DNA of 64,000 bases from Betaproteobacteria bacterium. GTDB lineage: Bacteria > Pseudomonadota > Gammaproteobacteria > Burkholderiales > Rhodocyclaceae. Below, piece after piece: positions 42,128-51,374 of this stretch. A program made the translations under genes and the position numbers. The notes under the pieces are model-generated. The model was not told the DNA's origin. It was given only the letters and a program-made list of their open reading frames with translations, and made no database searches. Location of the stretch: positions 40,812 to 104,811 of the forward strand of contig WREP01000003.1 in NCBI GenBank assembly GCA_009779265.1, in the 5' to 3' direction. Numbering within the stretch: the stretch's first letter is position 1; every line of letters begins with the position of its first letter.

Positions 42128-42158
42128 GTAGGATGGGTAGAGCGCAGCGAAACCCATC
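42128..42158. repeat. Dispersed repeat, family B (single arm)
   Basis: One 31-base arm that begins GTAGGATGGGTAGAGCGC and ends AAACCCATC. The same arm occurs twice, inverted, at 62380-62468. Placed between the rraB-like gene and purH. Confidence 0.8.
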
Positions 42159-42210
42159 TCAAATACCAAGTTCAACCCTTACCCCAAACACCCACCGACA
42201 CCCCACCGCC

Positions 42211-43803
<1,593 letters not shown>

Positions 43804-43868
43804 TTTCGCATCCGGCCAGCAGCTTGTAAACTGGAACCGTTTTGCTATCACTTCGGTTGGAGAATGGC

Positions 43869-44111
43869 GTGCCGACGACACTGACATTGAAGAACATCCC
43901 GGACAATATCTACGAGCGCCTGCGGGTAGCAGCGGAGACGCACCGCCGCAGCCTGAACAGCGAGGCCATCGTGTGCCTTGAGACGGTGCTGGCGCCAACC
44001 CGGATCTCCGCCAGCGAGCGCCTTGCCAAGGCGCGGCAACTGCGGGCCGGGCTGAGCGCGAAATTTCGCGCCCGCGACGTGGATGCCTTGAAACAACAAG
44101 GGCGTCCATGA
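43869..44111 (+). CDS. FitA/VapB-type antitoxin
   Basis: The 80-aa product begins like a ribbon-helix-helix protein (PTTLTLKNIPDNIYERLRVAAETHRRSLNSEAI), typical of FitA-like antitoxins, followed by a basic C-terminal helix. GTG 43869 with TTGGAGAA upstream is the best start. Its end overlaps the toxin ATG by four bases. It should bind DNA to control the pair and neutralise the PIN toxin. Confidence 0.85.
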   Translation: MPTTLTLKNIPDNIYERLRVAAETHRRSLNSEAIVCLETVLAPTRISASERLAKARQLRAGLSAKFRARDVDALKQQGRP

Positions 44112-44503
44112 TCGTCGTCGATTCGAATGTGCTGGCCTATCTGTATTTGCCGGGGGAATACACGGCAGCAGCGGAAGCGCTGCTGGAAGATGACCCCGAC
44201 TGGGCAGCGCCCATCCTGTGGCGCAGCGAATTCCGCAATATTCTGGCCGGCTACTTGCGGCGCGGACAACTGACCTTCGAGCAGGCGCACGCGCTGCAAA
44301 GCGAAGCCGAAGATTTGCTCGGCGGCGCCGAGTACGAGGTGGATTCGCGCAGCGTCCTGGAACTGGTGCGCGACAGCGAATGTTCCGCCTATGATTGCGA
44401 ATTTGTCGCACTGGCCAAGCAACTCCGCACCAGGCTCGTAACCATGGATGGCAAAGTGCTGCGTTCATTTCCAGGCATCGCGGTAGCGCTCACTGCGGCC
44501 TGA
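44108..44503 (+). CDS. VapC/FitB-type PIN-domain toxin
   Basis: The 131-aa PIN-domain ribonuclease has the four acidic residues expected for the metal site: D5 (VVDSNVLAYL), E41 (WRSEFRNIL), D96 (SAYDCEFVALA) and D114 (TMDGKVL). Such toxins usually cut tRNA or rRNA. The ATG 44108 overlaps the antitoxin. The pair lies between purH and purD, in the same direction, and may be co-transcribed with the purine genes. Confidence 0.9.
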   Translation: MIVVDSNVLAYLYLPGEYTAAAEALLEDDPDWAAPILWRSEFRNILAGYLRRGQLTFEQAHALQSEAEDLLGGAEYEVDSRSVLELVRDSECSAYDCEFVALAKQLRTRLVTMDGKVLRSFPGIAVALTAA

Positions 44504-44527
44504 CCCCAAAACAAGGAAATCATCCCC

Positions 44528-45805
44528 ATGAAACTTCTCGTCATCGGTTCCGGCGGCCGCGAGCACGCCTTGGCCTGGCGCCTCGCCCAGTCGCCCGGCC
44601 TGCAAACGGTCTATGTCGCGCCCGGCAATGCCGGCACGGCGCGCGAGCACGAGCTGGAAAATCTCGATATCACCGATCCGCAGGCGCTGGCCAACTTTGC
44701 CGAGCAGAACAAAATCCACCTCACCGTGGTCGGCCCCGAAGCGCCGCTGGCCGCAGGCGTGGTCGATATTTTCCGCGCTCGCGGCCTGAGGATTTTCGGC
44801 CCGACCCGGGCAGCCGCCCAGCTTGAGGCCTCCAAGGATTTCGCCAAGCGCTTCATGGCCCGCCACGACATCCCGACCGCCGGCTTCGAGACTTTCTCCG
44901 ATGCCGCCGCCGCCCACGCTTACATCGAGCGCCAGGGCGCGCCCATCGTCATCAAGGCCGACGGCCTGGCCGCCGGCAAGGGCGTCGTCGTCGCCATGAC
45001 GCTGGCCGAAGCGCATGCCGCCATCGACGACATGCTCTCCGGCAACAAACTCGGCGATGCTGGGGCGCGCGTCGTCATCGAGGAATTCCTCGACGGCGAG
45101 GAAGCCAGCTTCATCGTCATGGTCGATGGCAAAAACGTTCTGGCCCTGGCTTCCAGCCAGGATCACAAGCGCATTTTCGACGGCGACCTGGGACCGAACA
45201 CCGGCGGCATGGGCGCCTATTCGCCCGCGCCTTGCGTGACGCCGGAAGTGCACGCCCGAGCCATGCGCGAAATCATCCTGCCCACCGTGCGCGGCATGGC
45301 CGCCGACGGCCTTCCCTACACCGGCTTTCTCTACGCCGGCCTGATGATCGGCAAGGACGGCTCGCTCAAGACGCTGGAATTCAACTGCCGCATGGGCGAC
45401 CCGGAAACCCAGCCGATCCTGATGCGCTTGAAGTCGGATTTCGTCAAACTGCTGGAACACGGCATCGCCGGCACCCTCGACCAGGTCGAGGCCGAATGGG
45501 ATCGCCGCGTCGCGCTGGGCGTCGTGCTCGCCGCCGCCAATTACCCGGAAACGCCGAAAAAAGGTGACGCCATTCACGGCCTGCCGCCCGCCAACAGCTT
45601 CGGCGAGGACTGCCACGTTTTCCACGCCGGCACGGCGGAACGGGACGGCCAGGTGGTCACCAGCGGCGGCCGCGTACTCTGCGTCACCGCCCTCGGCGAA
45701 AACGTCAAGCTGGCGCAGAAGCAAGCCTATGACGCCGCCGCCGCCATCCGTTTCGACGGCATGCAATTGCGCAAGGACATCGGCCACCGCGCCATCGGCC
45801 GCTAG
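44528..45805 (+). CDS. purD: Phosphoribosylamine-glycine ligase
   Basis: GAR synthetase of purine synthesis, an ATP-grasp enzyme. The 425-aa product starts [19 protein letters not shown] and has [23 protein letters not shown] and the ATP-grasp Glu/Asn region ([12 protein letters not shown]). ATG 44528 follows AAGGAAA. A hairpin terminator follows the stop. With purC and purH it forms the purine set of the window. Confidence 0.96.
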   Translation: MKLLVIGSGGREHALAWRLAQSPGLQTVYVAPGNAGTAREHELENLDITDPQALANFAEQNKIHLTVVGPEAPLAAGVVDIFRARGLRIFGPTRAAAQLEASKDFAKRFMARHDIPTAGFETFSDAAAAHAYIERQGAPIVIKADGLAAGKGVVVAMTLAEAHAAIDDMLSGNKLGDAGARVVIEEFLDGEEASFIVMVDGKNVLALASSQDHKRIFDGDLGPNTGGMGAYSPAPCVTPEVHARAMREIILPTVRGMAADGLPYTGFLYAGLMIGKDGSLKTLEFNCRMGDPETQPILMRLKSDFVKLLEHGIAGTLDQVEAEWDRRVALGVVLAAANYPETPKKGDAIHGLPPANSFGEDCHVFHAGTAERDGQVVTSGGRVLCVTALGENVKLAQKQAYDAAAAIRFDGMQLRKDIGHRAIGR

Positions 45806-45829
45806 ATCGGTCTTCCGACCAGGCAAACA

Positions 45830-45862
45830 AAAGCCCCGCCAGTCATACGACTGCGGGGCTTT
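45830..45862 (+). terminator. Hairpin terminator after purD
   Basis: A 10-bp stem (AAAGCCCCGC with GCGGGGCTTT) topped by an inner 4-bp AGTC/GACT stem and an ATAC loop. It is 25 bases after the purD stop and is followed by TTT only, so it is probably a modest terminator. Confidence 0.7.
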
Positions 45863-45868
45863 GAATTT

Positions 45869-45923
45869 GGTGGTGTAGTCCCCCCGTAAGAGGAAACTTT
45901 CCTGCCGCACGGGGATTGCCACC
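45869..45923. other. Nested stem-loop element
   Basis: Three nested perfect stems on one axis: GGTGG/CCACC outside, CCCCGT/ACGGGG in the middle (45882-45887 with 45909-45914) and AGGAAA/TTTCCT at the top (45891-45896 with 45898-45903). It lies between the purD terminator and the Fic island. It could be a structured RNA or the end of a mobile element. No gene is visible in 45924-46048. Confidence 0.35.
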
Positions 45924-46028
45924 GTGGGCGTGATTCTACACTGGTCGCACATCCGAGGGCGAACCGGACGCCCCGGCGCATTTGCTCGCTGCTGTGGGCA
46001 ACGAACGGTCGGCGGTTCGATCCTCAAA

Positions 46029-46041
46029 CGCGGAATCGAAC
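46029..46041 (+). repeat. 13-bp copy of the tRNA-Phe T-arm (possible att site)
   Basis: The 13 bases CGCGGAATCGAAC are identical to 50075-50087 inside the tRNA-Phe gene, in the same orientation. They bracket the Fic/ISAs1/DUF2188 segment of about 4 kb. Direct repeats of a tRNA 3' part are the usual mark of integration by a tyrosine integrase, but no integrase is present. Confidence 0.5.
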
Positions 46042-46048
46042 AGGGCGG

Positions 46049-47098
46049 TCACTTCAAGCCGTACCACACGCCGCGCCCGCTGCCGTGCTGCTCCAGATGC
46101 TTGCGCTCGATCAGGTCGCGGAAGTGCTGCTTCAAGGTGTTGCGACTCGCACCGGTCAGTTTGATCGCCTTGGCCATCGTGATACGCCCGTGCTCGCGAG
46201 CGAACTCGACGATCTGCAAGGACAGCACCGGCAGCGCCGCCAGCACGATCTTCTCGCGCTCGACCTTCTTCTCCAGCCGCCGCACCTGTTCTGCCAGCGA
46301 CCGCAGGAAGAACAGCAGCCACGGCTGCCAGTTCGGGGCTTCGGTGCGGATCGTGCCCTGCGTCTGCCGCAGCGCGAAGTAGTAGCCTTCCTTGCTGGCC
46401 TCGATCACGCTTTCGAGCGAGCTGTACGGAACGTAGGCGTAGCCCGCTTGCAGCAGCAACAGGGTCGTCAGCACGCGGCTCAAGCGCCCGTTACCGTCTT
46501 GGAACGGATGGATTTCGAGGAACACGACCACGAAGATGGCAATGATGAGAAGCGGGTGCAGCACGGCCTTGTCGCGCTCGTCATCGACCCACGCCAGTAG
46601 TTCGGCCATCAGGCGCGGCGTGTCGAACGGCGTGGCCGTCTCGAACACGATGCCGATTTGTACGCCGTTCTCGTCGAAAGCCGCGACGCTGTTCGAGCTG
46701 GTCTTGTAGTTGCCCCGGTGCCGTTTGTCCTTCTGGCTGTAGTGCAGAAGAATCTGGTGGAACTGCTTGACGTGGTTTTCGTTGAACGGGATGTCTTCCC
46801 ACGCCCGGAACATCAGTTCCATCAGTTCGGCATAGCCCGCGACTTCCTGCTCGTCGCGCGTCTCGAACTTCTTGATGGCGAGGTTCGAGAGCAGCCGCTC
46901 GACCTCGCGGTCGGAGAGCCTGCTGCCTTCGATGCGGGTCGAGGAACCGATGCTCTCGATGGTCGCCACCCGCCGCAGCGCCGACAGGCGGTCGGGCGCG
47001 AGCGTGCCCAAGGCGCGCCATGCGCCCTTGAACTCGTCGATCCGGGCGATCAGGCCCAAGACCTCGGGCGTAATCTGGAGGGTGTCGGTTCGGAACAT
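46049..47098 (-). CDS. Fic/DOC family protein with winged helix
   Basis: Fic proteins transfer AMP or related groups to target proteins. The 349-aa product has the catalytic motif HPFQDGNGR at 197-205 and an N-terminal inhibitory motif SSTRIEG at 52-58 (pattern S/T-x3-E-G), which makes it a class II, self-inhibited Fic. A C-terminal winged helix (GRITMAKAIKLTGASRNTLKQHF) suggests DNA binding. ATG 47098 is the start; a long inverted repeat lies just upstream. Probably cargo of the tRNA-Phe island. Confidence 0.9.
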   Translation of the reverse strand: MFRTDTLQITPEVLGLIARIDEFKGAWRALGTLAPDRLSALRRVATIESIGSSTRIEGSRLSDREVERLLSNLAIKKFETRDEQEVAGYAELMELMFRAWEDIPFNENHVKQFHQILLHYSQKDKRHRGNYKTSSNSVAAFDENGVQIGIVFETATPFDTPRLMAELLAWVDDERDKAVLHPLLIIAIFVVVFLEIHPFQDGNGRLSRVLTTLLLLQAGYAYVPYSSLESVIEASKEGYYFALRQTQGTIRTEAPNWQPWLLFFLRSLAEQVRRLEKKVEREKIVLAALPVLSLQIVEFAREHGRITMAKAIKLTGASRNTLKQHFRDLIERKHLEQHGSGRGVWYGLK

Positions 47099-47110
47099 GA
47101 ATCAATAATA

Positions 47111-47161
47111 CGCCCATTTACACCCATTTCCCCAGAAGGCCGGAATGGGTGAAAATGGGCG
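47111..47161. promoter_or_regulatory. 18-bp inverted repeat upstream of fic
   Basis: Arms at 47111-47128 and 47144-47161 match at 17 of 18 positions (CGCCCATTT-A/T-CACCCATT) around a 15-base loop. Lying 12 bases before the fic start, it is well placed to be an operator for the winged-helix domain of the Fic protein itself, or a strong mRNA hairpin that limits its translation. Confidence 0.5.
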
Positions 47162-47235
47162 TACAAATGGAGCAGCGGCTCGGCGGCGAAGGGCCACCAC
47201 GGGTTCCTTGCAGGTTTTGCATGGAGAACCCGACG

Positions 47236-47472
47236 ATGACCCAATACTGCGCGCACTGCGGCCAACCATTCCAGCCCCGCCCTCAAGTTCCGAACCAGAC
47301 CTACTGTTCGACCATCGAATGCCAACGCGAACGCCGCCGACGCTGGCAGCAGCAGAAACGGCAGGATGATCCCGACTACCGCGACAACGACGCGCGCGCC
47401 GGCAAGGCATGGGCAGCGGAGAATCCGGCGTACTGGAAGCGATACCGAGACTGGAATCCCACCTACGCTCAG
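47236..47472 (+). pseudogene. Zinc-ribbon protein, 3' end lost
   Basis: ATG 47236 opens a frame with CAHCGQPF and CSTIECQRERRRRWQQQKR, a paired-cysteine zinc ribbon followed by a basic helix, then DPDYRDNDARAGKAWAAENPAYWKRYRDWNPTYA. This N-terminal part matches a common small transposon- or island-borne protein that is normally about 100-120 aa. The natural C-terminus is missing; from about 47470 (CAGGGCC) the frame reads sequence before the transposase. So the ISAs1 element probably entered here. Confidence 0.65.
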
Positions 47473-47629
47473 GGCCTTTTCACTCGCCCATCATACCGGA
47501 GTCTTTTTGCTCACCCGTCATACTTTCCAGCCCCGCCCCGGCAAAAAATCGTTCACCGTCATGCACTTGCGCGACCGTATTGTAAACCCATGAAGAATCT
47601 GGCCCACTCTCGTCTTTTGCGTGAGCGAA

Positions 47630-48841
47630 ATGCGCCTAGGACACTTCAGTTTGCTGGACTGCCTCGATGAGATCGAAGACCCCAGGAAGCCTAGCAATGG
47701 AACACTGCACGACTTCCGGGAAATGCTGGTGATTGCGATCTGTGCTTGCCTGTGCGATCAGGATAACTGCGAGGACTTCGCCTTGTGGGCGCACTACCGG
47801 ATCGACTGGCTCAAGCGGTTTCTGGTCTTGAAGAACGGCATTCCTTCCGCGCTCACCTTCCATCGCCTGTTCCGGGCGCTTGATCCCAAGCGCTTCGAGG
47901 TCTTCTTTCGCCGCTGGGTTGGGCAGTTCGTGCCGGCCTTGCCGGGGCAAATCGCCATTGATGGCAAGACCATTCGCGGCTCGGCCGATGGCGACCAGAA
48001 GGCGGCCCACATCGTCAGCGCCTTCTCGACCGAACTGGGCATTGCCTTCGGGCAGGAACGGGTTGGTGACAAGAGCAACGAGATCACGGCCATCCCGGAA
48101 TTGCTCGAAGCGCTCTACATCAAAGGCTGCCTGATCAGTATCGATGCCATGGGTTGCCAGAAGGAGATTGCCGGCCAGATCATCGCCAAGGGTGGCGACT
48201 ATCTGCTGATGGTCAAGGCCAACCAGCCGGGCCTGCTTGAGCAGGTAAGCAATGCCTTCATCGAGAACCGGCGTGCCAACCTGCCACGTTTCGAGCAGTT
48301 GGAGGCTTCGCATGGCCGGGTGGTCAGCCAGATCACATGGACAGCGCCGGTGAGTGCGGCGATTGATCCGGCCAGATGGCCGAACTGCAAGACGCTGGGC
48401 ATGGTGGCATCGCTGCGTCAGGTTGGCGGTAAAACCAGCAATCTGGAGCAGCGCTACTACATCAGTTCGCGTGAGATGACGCCCGAAACGCTGGCCCATG
48501 CCGTGCGTGCACACTGGGCGGTGGAGAACAAACTGCACTGGATGCTCGATGTGAATTTCGGCGAGGATGCCTGTACCGTCACAAAGGACAACGCACCGGA
48601 AATTCTCTCCCTGATCCGCCGCGTGGTCATCAACCTGCTCGCCCGAGACCTTGAGGCGGTCCGAGAAGTGGTTCGGTTGCTGCTCAAGACACCGATGAAG
48701 GATGCCGAGGTCGCCGCGGCTTTGGACGTTTCCAGCGCGCAGGCTAAAGCCTGGCTACAGCGGCTCGTCGATGAAGGTGTGATCGAGAAGCAAAAGAAGC
48801 CCACGGGCTACATCGTCAAACAGTCCAGCCTTTTCGAGTAA
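47630..48841 (+). mobile_element. ISAs1-family transposase
   Basis: The 403-aa DDE transposase of the ISAs1 family: DFREMLVIAICACLC near the start, IAIDGKTIRGSADG with the first Asp, ISIDAMGCQKEIA with the second, and HWAVENKLHWMLDVNFGED with the final Glu. A C-terminal extension (VAAALDVSSAQAKAWLQRLVDEGVIEKQ) looks like a small helix-turn-helix. GTG 47621 is an upstream alternative. The left end may be near 47470; no matching inverted repeat is found on the right, where the element abuts an IS3 remnant at about 48850, so boundaries are uncertain. Confidence 0.85.
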
Positions 48842-48849
48842 CTCATGAC

Positions 48850-49023
48850 GATGCCGCCAGCGCCGTTGAGCTTGCCTTGCGCTGCCGCCTTGATCCAATT
48901 GCGCAAGGTCTGGTCACTCAACCCGAGTTCCCGGCAAACCCTACCGACGCCTTGCCCGTCCTTGACGCGCTTGACCGCCAGATACTTGAACTCGACCGTG
49001 TATGCCTGCTTCGCTATCTTCAT
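48850..49023 (-). pseudogene. IS3-family OrfA remnant
   Basis: On the minus strand, ATG 49023 opens MKIAKQAYTVEFKYLAVKRV and continues to VCRELGLSDQTLRNWIKAA and KLNGAGG, the helix-turn-helix part of an IS3/IS911-type OrfA. The frame then loses similarity at about 48850 where the ISAs1 element begins. OrfB is absent. The words TGGCCTAAAATTGGCGTCA (minus strand, from about 49060) may be the IS end. Confidence 0.75.
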
Positions 49024-49103
49024 TTCCTGCCTTCCAAAAGTGACGCCAATTTTAGGCCACCCTTGGCTGACGAAATTTCGGGGGAAGCTCACTGCGCCAG
49101 AAG

Positions 49104-49466
49104 ATGCGCCTCGCGCTCGGCATCGAAAGCCGCGATGGCATCGATGACCTTGGCGACGGCGTATGGCGGCTAACGCTGCCGGATGTTAAGGCCACGCCGA
49201 TCCAGTTCACCGATGGTCAGTCGAAGGTGCTTGGCGCGCTGTGGTCGTTCAAGGGCGAAGCCACGACGGCGGATCGGATCATGCAGCGCGCAGGTCTGGA
49301 CAGCCCCAAGCCGAGCGACCTGTTCAAGATCAAAGCGAAGGACAAGGGCAAGCCGGAGCCTGCGGCGCAGCATGCAGCCTACGGTGCGCTCGTGGTCACG
49401 CAGCAACGCGCGGGGCTGTATGCGATGCCGTGCGCGGCAGCGGGAAAGGAGGTCGCCATGACGTGA
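49104..49466 (+). pseudogene. 5'-truncated island gene remnant
   Basis: The frame, open from about 49072, encodes a C-terminal-looking piece of 120 residues (GVWRLTLPDVKATPIQF, then a helix-turn-helix-like QSKVLGALWSFKGEATTADRIM). It starts directly at the edge of the IS3 remnant, so the 5' part was probably deleted by IS insertion. No family is recognised. Confidence 0.45.
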
Positions 49467-49538
49467 GCACACCACCCGACGCGCCGAGGCTCGCGCGACT
49501 TCAAGAGCCTGACCTTTTCAATTTTTGGAGCATTTGAA

Positions 49539-49769
49539 ATGAGCGGAAAGAACCAATGGGTCGTTCCCATCAACGGCGGTGATCAGTGGGGCGTGCGCGG
49601 TGAAGGCAACGACCGCCTCACCTCCGTCCACGACACGCAGCAGCAGGCGATTGACCGTGCGCGGGACATCGCCATCAACCAGCAGAGCGAGATGTTCATC
49701 CAAGGGCGTGACGGCCAGATCCGTGAGCGCAACAGCTACGGTCATGACCCGTTCCCGCCCAAGGGCTGA
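49539..49769 (+). CDS. DUF2188 protein
   Basis: The 76-aa product matches DUF2188: KNQWVVPINGGDQWGVRGEGNDR, then the stretch TQQQAIDRARDIAINQQSE and the end GQIRERNSYGHDPFPPKG. Start ATG 49539 with TTTTTGGAG upstream. Function of the family is unknown; it is common on islands and phage-like DNA. Last gene before the tRNA-Phe site. Confidence 0.8.
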   Translation: MSGKNQWVVPINGGDQWGVRGEGNDRLTSVHDTQQQAIDRARDIAINQQSEMFIQGRDGQIRERNSYGHDPFPPKG

Positions 49770-49782
49770 CGCGGGGGCTGGT

Positions 49783-49825
49783 CTCGCGGGTTTGCCGTTG
49801 TGCTTTGCCCGTGCAAACCCGCGAG
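49783..49825. terminator. 13-bp perfect inverted repeat after the DUF2188 gene
   Basis: CTCGCGGGTTTGC at 49783-49795 pairs with its exact complement at 49813-49825 around a 17-base loop, 13 bases after the DUF2188 stop. There is no T-run, so it may be a rho-dependent end or an element end. The rest of 49826-50063 holds no supported gene. Confidence 0.5.
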
Positions 49826-50063
49826 CCAACCATGCGCGCCGGCACGCGCACAAGTGGTTGATGCACAACGCCGTCTGCGAGTGCCACGGCGAAGAAGTTG
49901 GCGCAGGTTTCGAGAGAAGATAGGGCGGAACAGGGGCGAACCGGGCGCGTGGTGGCGGTCGGGCGACCGGCTGGCGGCACCCGCAGAATGGCCGGGAACC
50001 CCGCGTGGCGGGCCGAATCCGCAAAGGAAAACGCCCAACCGAAAACAGTTGGGCGTCTATGAG

Positions 50064-50139
50064 TGGTGGCCAATCGCGGAATCGAACCACGGACACGCGG
50101 ATTTTCAATCCGCTGCTCTACCAACTGAGCTAATTGGCC
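50064..50139 (-). tRNA. tRNA-Phe (anticodon GAA), CCA encoded
   Basis: On the minus strand the gene begins GGCCAATTAGCTCAG, has the anticodon stem-loop GGATT-GAAAA-TCC with anticodon GAA, the T-loop GGTTCGATTCC and a 7-bp acceptor stem, with the CCA end encoded at 50066-50064. All four arms pair. The 3' end faces the island to the left, the usual side for integrated DNA. Confidence 0.97.
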
Positions 50140-50191
50140 GAAACGACAAGTATAGCGAAGCCATACCTTTGGCGCAACCCGCCCGTGTCGA

Positions 50192-51190
50192 TCAGGGCGT
50201 TTCTCCGGCTAGCCAGGCTTCGCTGAAGCTGGCGTAGCGGATGCCGTTACGCCCGGCGTGGGCGAGGTGGATGCGGCCGTCGCGGCCAAGCAGCAGGGCC
50301 GGCGTCGAGAAATCCGCAGTGGTATCGACATCGGCTTCGAGATGCCGTACCGCCCGCCAGTTCTGGCCGTCGTCGGCGGACAGCCAGAGCGCCAGCAACG
50401 CCCGTTCAGCGGCGGGATACGCAGCTAGCAAGAGGCGGCCGCTGGGCAGGCGCAGCATGGCCAGCGGCGTGTCGGGATCGACCGGCAGCGTGCCGGGCGG
50501 ATGCGGCAGACGCCGCTTGTCTACGCTGCGGCCATTGGCGTTGAGCAGCAGCCATTCGTCGCCGCCGGAAAACAGATTGCGCAGCGGCAGCGCCAAAGCG
50601 CCATCGGCCAGCGGCAGCGGCGGGCCGGAGGGTACGGTGGCGTAGCCGGCCAGCAGCGAGGTCGGCTGGCGGGCCGGTATGCTCCAGGTGCGGCCGCCAT
50701 CGGTGGATACGCTGTGGACCAGCGCGACATTGGCGGCGCCGCCGACGCCGAGGGCGGCGTACCACAGGTGCAGCCAACTGCCTTCGGCATACAACTGCGG
50801 CCGACCGATCCAGCGGATGTGTGCGAACAGGCCGCCGGCGGCGCTTTCGCGGCTGGCGACCGGCTGCGCCTCGCGCCAGCCGTCGTCGTCGAGAATGCTG
50901 AAGTGGATGCGCAGGTCGGCCGCCGTCGCCGCGCTGCCGGCAACCCAGGCGGCGGCGATGCGGCCATCGGGGAGTTGGGTCAGGCTCGGGGCGCCTGCCA
51001 GGGCGCCACTGGCCGGCAGCGCCTGCGCGGCAAACAGCGTCGGCAGGCGCTGGGCGCTGACCGGAGGCGGCGGCGCCAGGGCCGGAACGGCGACCTCGAC
51101 AAGACGCCACAAGGCAGCGCCCAGCGCGGCGGCAAAGAGAACAGCCGGTAGCCAGCGGGACAGGACGGGCGAAAGGCGGCGGGCGGACAT
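50192..51190 (-). CDS. BNR/sialidase-like protein with N-terminal anchor
   Basis: The 332-aa product has an N-terminal membrane segment (LPAVLFAAALGAALWRLV) and a beta-propeller with Asp-box repeats (STDGGRTW near residue 165 and SADDGQNW near 275). Such proteins are often labelled exo-alpha-sialidase, but the propeller alone does not prove the activity. It would face the periplasm. ATG 51190 is used; GTG 51214 is an alternative. Divergent from the GGDEF-EAL gene. Confidence 0.75.
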   Translation of the reverse strand: MSARRLSPVLSRWLPAVLFAAALGAALWRLVEVAVPALAPPPPVSAQRLPTLFAAQALPASGALAGAPSLTQLPDGRIAAAWVAGSAATAADLRIHFSILDDDGWREAQPVASRESAAGGLFAHIRWIGRPQLYAEGSWLHLWYAALGVGGAANVALVHSVSTDGGRTWSIPARQPTSLLAGYATVPSGPPLPLADGALALPLRNLFSGGDEWLLLNANGRSVDKRRLPHPPGTLPVDPDTPLAMLRLPSGRLLLAAYPAAERALLALWLSADDGQNWRAVRHLEADVDTTADFSTPALLLGRDGRIHLAHAGRNGIRYASFSEAWLAGETP

Positions 51191-51374
51191 GGGATGGGAT
51201 TTTATCTGCTTCACCGAGGCGAAATTTCAGCTTGCCGTCCATCATGCCGGAAAGCATCGCCGAACGCCGCATTCACGCCAATATCGGGGCGGGCATTCCC
51301 CTGCGCGGCGCCACGGGCGCATTTCCACTTGGGATACAAATCGGAGATAATCCCGTACGGCGGGGGGCGTAAAA

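Noticed and set aside
46016..46042. Possible second tRNA near GGTTCGATCC
   Set aside because: Only the T-arm-like words are present; no acceptor, D or anticodon stem can be formed. Better explained as an att-like copy.
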